NCBI RefSeq assembly: GCF_040395035.1
Contig: NZ_JBEBRB010000001.1
Location: forward strand, 151,375-215,374
Direction: 5' to 3'
Source of the DNA: Parapedobacter lycopersici_A
GTDB lineage: Bacteria > Bacteroidota > Bacteroidia > Sphingobacteriales > Sphingobacteriaceae
Length of the DNA stretch: 64,000 bases
Below, one piece after another: positions 58,325 to 64,000 of this stretch. A program made the position numbers and the translations under genes. The stretch's first letter is position 1, and every line of letters starts with the position of its first letter. The notes beneath the pieces are model-generated. The model saw nothing but the letters and a program-made list of their open reading frames with translations, was not told the DNA's origin and searched no databases.

Positions 58325-59218
58325 TTAAATTGCCGTTTCTTCCCCGCCAGCCGGTGTTGTTTCCACTTCCTCCAGCTGCCCCTGCGGTGCTTTCGCATTC
58401 GGGGGGTTCGTTCCCTGTAAGGAAAGGATATAATTGCTTACTTCTGCAATCTGTCCGGGAGTAAGGTTCTGTTCCCAGGGCACCATACCCTTGTCGAGCA
58501 CCCCATATTTGACAACTTTGAATATCGATTTAATGTCTCCTCCATGCAGCCAGTACTCATCAGTCAGGTTAGGGCCTATCCCGCCCTCCCCGGAACCACC
58601 GTGGCACGCTGCACAGTTCTGGGTAAAGATCGCCTGACCGGAAGCAAGCACCTCAGGTGACCCATTCAGCTCCACATTATTTTCATCGACATTATTAGCC
58701 GACTGCGCGAGCCATTCCTGGCGGGCCACTTCAGCGAGCGCCATCTCCCGCTCATACTCCTGATCCTGGTTAAGGCCCCAGCCGAAGACATGATACACGC
58801 ATAGGTAAATAACGGCAAAAGCCATAGATCCATAGAAAAGCGCGTTAAACCAAGCAGGCACGGGGTTATCGAGTTCCTTAATGTCGTCATACGCATGGTC
58901 GATAACCAGCTCCTCCTCTTCGGCAATCGGCCGCAGTCCCATCAGCTTATTCCACCGGGTTATACGGCGTGTCCTGCGATCGGCCCTTGCCGCTGACACG
59001 GCTGCCTTTTCGTCTTCCAGCAATTGCGGCATGGTCATCTTGATCATCGTCTGCATGGCCTTAAGCACGACTGCGGCAGCGACCAGGATAACGACCATAA
59101 CCACAACCAGTGCAATCATGAGTAAATCATTGCTGCTGTTTCCACTGCTGAACGTGCGGGATACGGTTTCCGCGGCATCCGACGCGACGGCAATTTGCAT
59201 GAATATCATCGTTTTCAT
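58325..59218 (-). CDS. ccoP: cbb3 oxidase subunit CcoP with a single haem-c motif
   Basis: A 297-residue subunit passing electrons to CcoO/CcoN. Two membrane helices (about 31-52 and 124-146) flank a charged cytoplasmic loop. The periplasmic part has one haem-c site, Cys202-Ala-Ala-Cys205-His206 in NCAACHGGSGEGG, and a likely Met ligand in KGMVPWEQ. Proteobacterial CcoP has two haem-c motifs; only one is present here, which I believe is normal in Bacteroidota. The end (about 275-297) is Pro/Glu-rich. Confidence 0.93.
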   Translation of the reverse strand: MKTMIFMQIAVASDAAETVSRTFSSGNSSNDLLMIALVVVMVVILVAAAVVLKAMQTMIKMTMPQLLEDEKAAVSAARADRRTRRITRWNKLMGLRPIAEEEELVIDHAYDDIKELDNPVPAWFNALFYGSMAFAVIYLCVYHVFGWGLNQDQEYEREMALAEVARQEWLAQSANNVDENNVELNGSPEVLASGQAIFTQNCAACHGGSGEGGIGPNLTDEYWLHGGDIKSIFKVVKYGVLDKGMVPWEQNLTPGQIAEVSNYILSLQGTNPPNAKAPQGQLEEVETTPAGGEETAI

Positions 59219-59221
59219 GGA

Positions 59222-59413
59222 TTATTCCTGTTTGTTTAGTTTAGACATATCCTGTTCGTCGTCATCAATAGGCATATCCTTCATATAGTCAATGTAATCT
59301 TTCCGCATGCGGAACAGCATCAGGCCAACGACAATGAAAAAAAGGAGGAAAATCCAGAGTGAAGCGATCAAGTACCATTCGTTTCCGTTTAAATCCGTTA
59401 TTTGCTTAAACAT
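59222..59413 (-). CDS. ccoQ: CcoQ-like small cbb3 oxidase protein
   Basis: A 63-residue protein with one membrane helix (about 13-34, YLIASLWIFLLFFIVVGLML) and a charged cytoplasmic tail, DYIDYMKDMPIDDDEQD. Size, topology and place between ccoNO and ccoP identify it as CcoQ. It lies three bases before ccoP. Confidence 0.82.
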   Translation of the reverse strand: MFKQITDLNGNEWYLIASLWIFLLFFIVVGLMLFRMRKDYIDYMKDMPIDDDEQDMSKLNKQE

Positions 59414-59445
59414 AATCTCGTTTTTTTGTTAATAGCTGCTGCCCG

Positions 59446-61575
59446 TCACTCCATGGAAGCCATTGGTGCTTCCTGTGCTTTGATATCGGTACCCAGTCGC
59501 TGTAAATAGGCTATCATGGCGACAATTTCAGTATCCGGGCGAATCTGCACGTCGTTTTCCGCCAGGTCGTCTGCAATTGCCTGGGCCTGCCTTTTCAGAT
59601 CGTCGAGCGCCGCGCTGACGTATTCATCTGAATAGGGCACCCCCAACAGACGCATCGCATTGAGTTTGGCAGCCGTGGTACTGATATCCAGTGTTTGCTC
59701 GATCAGCCAGGGGTAGGCCGGCATAATGCTTCCCGGCGAAGTAATCGTCGGATCAAGCAGGTGGTCGAAATGCCATTTATTCGGATATTTCATTCCGATG
59801 CGGTGCAGGTCCGGCCCCGTACGCTTAGACCCCCAGAGGAAGGGGTGGTCATACACAAACTCACCCGCCTTACTGTATTCGCCGTAACGAGCAGTTTCCG
59901 AACGGAAGGGACGTACCGTCTGTGTATGGCAGTTGACGCACCCTTCACGGATATACAGGTCGCGCCCCTGCAATTCCAGCGCCGTATAGGGCTGTACACT
60001 GGTAATAGTAGGCACGTTGGATGAGATCATGAAGGTGGGCATCATCTGCACCATCCCACCGATTAGGATCACGATCAGCGCAAGAACCATAAATAACACC
60101 GGTTTGCGTTCCAGCCGGCGATGCCTGGACCGTTCGTTGACCAGTACCGGCGCTAATTCAGGAGCCTCCGCAGGTTCATTGGCCAGCAACCGGCCTTGTT
60201 TCATCGTTTTTACCAGGTTATATGTCATTAAAATGGCACCGCTCAGGTATAATGCGCCGCCAATGGCCCGCAGCATATGCATCGGAATAATCTGAAGTGT
60301 TGTCGCCAGGAAATTAGGATACTTTAACACCCCTTCCGGTGTAAACTCTTTCCACATGAGGCCCTGTACCACGGCTGCCCAGTACATCGGAATCGCATAA
60401 AAGAGGATGCCCAATGTGCCGATCCAGAAATGGACCGAAGCAAGTTTCTTGGAGTACAGCTCGGTTTTGTAGATCCGGGGGATCAGCCAGTAGAGGATGG
60501 CGAATGTCATAAACCCATTCCACCCCAATGCACCCACATGCACATGCGCTACAATCCAGTCGGTGAAGTGCGCGATCGCGTTCACCTGTTTCAACGAAAG
60601 CATCGGGCCTTCGAACGTAGCCATGCCGTATGCAGTAAGCGCCACCACCATGAATTTAAGGATGGGTTCGGTACGCACCTTATCCCATGCACCGCGCAGG
60701 GTAAGCAGCCCATTGATCATGCCTCCCCAACTTGGCGCAATAAGCATAATGGAAAATGCTACACCGAGCGATTGCACCCATCCAGGTAACGATGTGTACA
60801 GCAAGTGGTGCGGTCCGGCCCAGATATAAATGAAGATCAGTGACCAGAAGTGGAGGATACTCAGCTTATAGGAGTAAATAGGCCGATTGGCCATTTTGGG
60901 CAAGAAATAATACATCATACCCAGGTAGGGTGTGGTGAGGAAAAACGCCACCGCATTGTGACCGTACCACCACTGTACCAGGGCGTCCTGTACACCCGCA
61001 TATAGGTAGTAACTCTTCCACATGGAAACCGGCAGCTGTACCGAGTTGACAATATGCAACACTGCTACCGTGACAAACGTGGCAATGTAAAACCAGATGG
61101 CCACATACATGTGCCGCTCCCGCCGTTTAATGATGGTACCGAACATATTAATACCAAACACAACCCAGATAATGGTAATGCCAATATCGATCGGCAGTTC
61201 CAGTTCGGCATATTCATGGGAGGTTGTGATGCCAAGCGGCAGGGTAATGGCCGCTGCCAGAATGATGAGCTGCCATCCCCAGAAGTGTACCCTGCTCAGC
61301 AAATCACTGTACATACGGGCCTTAAGAAGGCGTTGCAGTGAATAATAAGCTCCCATAAATATCGCGTTACCCACGAAAGCGAAAATGACCGCGTTAGTAT
61401 GCAATGGCCGTACTCTTCCGAAGGTCGTGTACTGAAGGTTGAAATTCATAAACGGCCAAACGAGTTGTACGGCAACCAATAGGCCCACGGTCATGCCCAC
61501 TATGCCCCAAACAATAGTGGCGATGCCAAAATCCCTGACGATTTTGTTGTCGTAATTAAATTTAGTTAGCTGCAT
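59446..61575 (-). CDS. ccoNO: Fused cbb3 oxidase subunits I and II (CcoN-CcoO)
   Basis: A 709-residue fusion. Residues about 1-470 are CcoN, the haem-copper catalytic subunit with twelve membrane helices; visible ligand regions are LHTNAVIFAFVGN, WYGHNAVAFFL, WAGPHHLLYTSLP and WIVAHVHVGALGWNG. After a linker with one membrane helix (about 490-515), the CcoO part has a haem-c motif, Cys546-Val-Asn-Cys549-His550, and a Met ligand region SIMPAYPWL. It reduces oxygen to water at low oxygen. It is the first gene of the ccoNO-Q-P-G-H transcript; 243 bases upstream separate it from ccoS. Confidence 0.97.
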   Translation of the reverse strand: MQLTKFNYDNKIVRDFGIATIVWGIVGMTVGLLVAVQLVWPFMNFNLQYTTFGRVRPLHTNAVIFAFVGNAIFMGAYYSLQRLLKARMYSDLLSRVHFWGWQLIILAAAITLPLGITTSHEYAELELPIDIGITIIWVVFGINMFGTIIKRRERHMYVAIWFYIATFVTVAVLHIVNSVQLPVSMWKSYYLYAGVQDALVQWWYGHNAVAFFLTTPYLGMMYYFLPKMANRPIYSYKLSILHFWSLIFIYIWAGPHHLLYTSLPGWVQSLGVAFSIMLIAPSWGGMINGLLTLRGAWDKVRTEPILKFMVVALTAYGMATFEGPMLSLKQVNAIAHFTDWIVAHVHVGALGWNGFMTFAILYWLIPRIYKTELYSKKLASVHFWIGTLGILFYAIPMYWAAVVQGLMWKEFTPEGVLKYPNFLATTLQIIPMHMLRAIGGALYLSGAILMTYNLVKTMKQGRLLANEPAEAPELAPVLVNERSRHRRLERKPVLFMVLALIVILIGGMVQMMPTFMISSNVPTITSVQPYTALELQGRDLYIREGCVNCHTQTVRPFRSETARYGEYSKAGEFVYDHPFLWGSKRTGPDLHRIGMKYPNKWHFDHLLDPTITSPGSIMPAYPWLIEQTLDISTTAAKLNAMRLLGVPYSDEYVSAALDDLKRQAQAIADDLAENDVQIRPDTEIVAMIAYLQRLGTDIKAQEAPMASME

Positions 61576-61818
61576 TGCTGTATTTGTTTTACGGCGGTAA
61601 AACTACCGTTACGGCCGGGGTGGGCGAGTGACATTGATTGGCTTTAAAAGTAATCGTGATCACAATTTGGGGTTCAAAATTGCTTCTTGTGTACCTGCAG
61701 TTATCGGCGATTATCAGCGTATTCAGGAAGAAACAGTGAAATACGCACCGCGCAAACGGCCGGCAACGGACAACACCTGCCGTGATAAACAGACACACCG
61801 CAATTGTCCTGCCCTCGG
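61576..61818. promoter_or_regulatory. Intergenic control region between ccoS and ccoNO
   Basis: No gene seen. On the minus strand TAGTTTTA (61605-61598) is one base off a -7 box. Upstream lie a TTGAT half-site with a poor second half (61634-61647) and an 8-bp palindrome GTGATCAC (61656-61663), both possible CRP/FNR-family sites. None is strong enough to name a regulator. Confidence 0.35.
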
Positions 61819-62037
61819 CTACGTGTTTGCTCCGGGGCTGCCGGTCGGTGCTGATTGCCTGCGTTCGCTGTTTGGTCCGCAGTCCGTATCCTGAGCTACT
61901 TCGTCGTCAAACAATATTCTTACTGATGGCGTATACGTATCTTCATGCTGACCGGTCTTATTTGCCCAGAAGAAAGCCGCCAAAAAAATCAGTGCGATAA
62001 ATACGCTGCAACCGATGAGAAAGAAAATAGCACTCAT
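61819..62037 (-). CDS. ccoS: CcoS-like cbb3 oxidase assembly protein
   Basis: A 72-residue protein with one N-terminal membrane helix (about 3-25) followed by FFWANKTGQHEDTYTPSVRILFDDE, the pattern of CcoS with its GQxxDxxxPxxRxLxDDE-like core. CcoS is needed to place cofactors in CcoN. It overlaps the end of the copper-ATPase gene by four bases (ATGA). The C-terminal tail after about 48 is not conserved. Confidence 0.88.
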   Translation of the reverse strand: MSAIFFLIGCSVFIALIFLAAFFWANKTGQHEDTYTPSVRILFDDEVAQDTDCGPNSERRQSAPTGSPGANT

Positions 62038-64000
62038 AAAACAGATCGGTTTAATTGACGCTTAACTGCATAGCAGTGTGTCGCAATCGTGGTGAATCCA
62101 ATGATGGTTACTGTGCTCAACGGCATCAGGATAGCCGCAAATAGCGGCGACATGGTACCCAGCACGGCAAAGCTGAGACCAATTACATTATAACTGAGCG
62201 AAATGCCAAAGCTGCAGTGAATGACCCTGACCGCATCTTTGGCAAACCGGAAAAACAACGGCAACTTAACAAACGAACGGCCATCAAGTATGGCATCGCA
62301 ACCCGGTGAGAAATTATTAATATCGTCACTTACCGCGATACCGAAATCTGCCTGTTTAAGTGCCCCCGCATCGTTCAACCCGTCGCCCAGCATGCAAACC
62401 TGTTTGGTTCGCTGCTGCAGCTGCTGGATGTAATTTCGTTTTTCATCGGGCATCTGGTTAAATAGCAGTGTAGCACCGGGGGGAAAAAGCCGCTGGAGTA
62501 CCGGCAGACTCCGGTCACGGTCTCCCGAAACCAGATGCAACGAATAATCCGGCTGGAATTCGGTCAGCATATCGGCAAGCCCCTCCCGCCAGGGCTGATC
62601 GACACTGAAGAAACCTTTCACAACACCATTAATGGCGACAAAGACCTGACTGCCTGTTACCGTATCCGGCCGTAGCGGCGCCCCAACAAAATCGGCACTG
62701 CCGAGGCGGAGTGAGTCACCGCCGAGTCGTGCCGTCATCCCTTTCCCGGCCAGCTCGCTGTAGGCCGAAACCGGCTTAAACTCAATAGCGCACAGCCACT
62801 TTACAATCTCACGGCTCAGCGGGTGTACGGAGTTACGGCAAACCGATGCCACCATGCCCCGCTCATCCGTGGTCAGCTCCCCATTAAACTGCATCGCTGC
62901 AGCTACCGGCGACGAAATCGTGCCCGTTTTGTCAAAAACGAGGGTATCGACAGCAGCCATCCGCTCAATCATAGCGGTATTTTTTACATAGTATCTATTT
63001 TTATCAAAAATGCTCAGTGCAGCGGAAAGTGTAAATGGACTGCTTAACGCCAGCGCACAGGGGCATGCAATAATGAGGACAGCCGTAAAGGCTCCCCAGG
63101 CCCGGCCACTGTCTCCCTGGTGCAGCCAAAACGCAGCGGCTATCACTGCAATCATGATTAAAACAGGTGTAAAATACCGGCTTACGGTATTGCTAAAGGT
63201 GTGAAACTCCTTTTCCGTCACATCACCGCTATTATTCCACAACCGTGTCAAATAGCTTTGCGATACCGGCTTGGTTATTTCGAGCTCAATGGCATCCGCA
63301 GTCTGTCGGCCGCCGGCATAAATCACGTCGCCCTGTGTTTTCTGGACGGGCTCAGATTCTCCGGTAACAAAACTGAAGTCCAATGCAGCATGTCCTTTAA
63401 GCAGAATCGCATCCGCTGGAATAATTTCGTTATTACGGATCAGAATCCGGTCGCCCACCTGTAAATCGGCAATGGGTACCGGCCGTTCGGTCTGATCGGT
63501 TATACGGGTAACGGCTACCGGGAAATATGAACGGTAATCGCGTTCAAATGAAATGTGGTGATACGTACGCGCCTGCACCCAACGGCCCACCAGAATAAAA
63601 AAGACCAGTCCGCATAGTGTATCTGCGAATCCGGGACCGCTGCCACTCAGCACTTCCGAAGCCGTCCGGATGAACAGCACGGCAATTCCAAGGGCCAGCG
63701 GTACATCGAGATTGAGCTGTCGCTGCCGTAGGCTCTGCCAGGCCGACCGGAAGTATCCCCGGGCACTGTACAGCAGTACTGGCAGGCAAAATGCCAGATT
63801 CATCCATCCAAAAAAAACCGCGTACTTGACTTCAAAGGATGCCATTCCGAAATATTCCGGAAAACTGAGCATCATCGAATTTCCGAAGCAGAAGCCAGCA
63901 ACTGCAATTTTAGCAACCAAACGGTGCTGATCCAGTTTTTTTCCCGCTTTTACGACATCCTGCAACGTGATTTTAGGCTCGTATCCGATTCGGGTCAACA
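62034..64000 (-). CDS. ccoI: Copper-transporting P-type ATPase of the cbb3 locus (CcoI type; 5' end outside window)
   Basis: A frame open to the right edge, with 654 residues visible. The apparent first codon at 63998 is TTG within LTRIGYEP, the typical end of a heavy-metal-binding domain, so the true start is beyond the window. Visible parts: membrane helices, the actuator loop with FVTGESEPVQK, the metal site CPCALALSSPF, the phosphorylation motif DKTGTI, and GDGLNDAGALKQADFGIAV. CcoI moves copper for the CcoN binuclear centre. Coupled to ccoS by a four-base overlap. Confidence 0.93.
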   Translation of the reverse strand, partial: LTRIGYEPKITLQDVVKAGKKLDQHRLVAKIAVAGFCFGNSMMLSFPEYFGMASFEVKYAVFFGWMNLAFCLPVLLYSARGYFRSAWQSLRQRQLNLDVPLALGIAVLFIRTASEVLSGSGPGFADTLCGLVFFILVGRWVQARTYHHISFERDYRSYFPVAVTRITDQTERPVPIADLQVGDRILIRNNEIIPADAILLKGHAALDFSFVTGESEPVQKTQGDVIYAGGRQTADAIELEITKPVSQSYLTRLWNNSGDVTEKEFHTFSNTVSRYFTPVLIMIAVIAAAFWLHQGDSGRAWGAFTAVLIIACPCALALSSPFTLSAALSIFDKNRYYVKNTAMIERMAAVDTLVFDKTGTISSPVAAAMQFNGELTTDERGMVASVCRNSVHPLSREIVKWLCAIEFKPVSAYSELAGKGMTARLGGDSLRLGSADFVGAPLRPDTVTGSQVFVAINGVVKGFFSVDQPWREGLADMLTEFQPDYSLHLVSGDRDRSLPVLQRLFPPGATLLFNQMPDEKRNYIQQLQQRTKQVCMLGDGLNDAGALKQADFGIAVSDDINNFSPGCDAILDGRSFVKLPLFFRFAKDAVRVIHCSFGISLSYNVIGLSFAVLGTMSPLFAAILMPLSTVTIIGFTTIATHCYAVKRQLNRSVL

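Noticed and set aside
63996..63998. Start codon of the copper ATPase
   Set aside because: The codon is TTG inside a conserved domain end (TRIGYEP), so the gene continues beyond the window.
1..64000. tRNA, rRNA, CRISPR arrays, transposases, phage genes
   Set aside because: Looked for in intergenic regions and among the protein frames; none found. Reading by eye could miss a tRNA on either strand; a tRNAscan-type search would settle this.

Overview
The window looks like a chromosomal piece of a Bacteroidota bacterium, most likely Sphingobacteriaceae (a Pedobacter/Parapedobacter/Olivibacter-like genome; the genus is my inference). Base composition is near 50% G+C by eye. Supporting signs are the promoter style (-7 TAnnTTTG with a -33 TTTG about 20 bp upstream, seen before many genes), the CcoN-CcoO fusion, the F-ATPase operon without beta and epsilon genes, a 938-residue CarB, DUF3127, DUF2752 and DUF4197 proteins, an OMP_b-brl_3-type receptor, and the order miaB / sigma-54 activator / lptE / TPR protein / secG / groES / groEL.

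Layout. 1-3616 (minus): mutY-ssb, then pheS, a Rieske-like lipoprotein and a TetR regulator cut by the left edge. 3617-4144: a gene-free block bounded by long inverted repeats. 4145-11288 (plus): miaB, a sigma-54 activator, lptE, a TPR protein, secG, groES and groEL. 11387-15545: an outer-membrane receptor and clpS (minus), with fabH divergent. 15574-17514 (minus): a FlaA1/CapD-type membrane nucleotide-sugar dehydratase. 17790-24023 (minus): dapF followed by atpI-B-E-F-H-A-G. 24313-32596: htrA, a bacilliredoxin, ahcY with a GT90 glycosyltransferase, a NadR-like ATPase, and carB. 32737-39395: a poorly known 605-residue flavin-enzyme-like protein, fumC with an overlapping lipoprotein, a DUF3127 protein with an SSB-like tail, an RlmL-type methyltransferase and an HD hydrolase. 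39389-46443: TM2 and DUF2752 membrane proteins, three secreted phosphodiester-cleaving enzymes in a row, a DUF4197 lipoprotein, a universal stress protein with pepT, and a nitroreductase. 46489-47708: an ECF sigma factor with a membrane partner. 47795-53362 (minus): a fadN-fadA-fadE beta-oxidation operon. 53643-55703: a 2-oxoglutarate/iron oxygenase and two small paralogous proteins of unknown function. 55787-64000 (minus): the cbb3 oxidase locus (copper ATPase cut by the right edge, ccoS, ccoNO, ccoQ, ccoP, ccoG, ccoH and a TauE/SafE-like membrane protein).

Most of the window is housekeeping: translation, chaperones, ATP synthesis, respiration, fatty-acid oxidation and nucleotide/methyl metabolism. 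The F-ATPase and cbb3 clusters are the two bioenergetic centres. I saw no tRNA, rRNA, CRISPR array, transposase or phage gene, and no clear new multi-gene defence or mobile system. The parts most worth a second look are the palindromic inverted-repeat element (3696-4063, with a third partial copy at 26476-26517), an 11-bp phased GGGA/TCCC array (36903-36971), the small paralogue pair (54700-55703), the cysteine-containing flavin-enzyme-like protein (32737-34554), and an in-frame 45-bp tandem duplication inside the thiolase gene.
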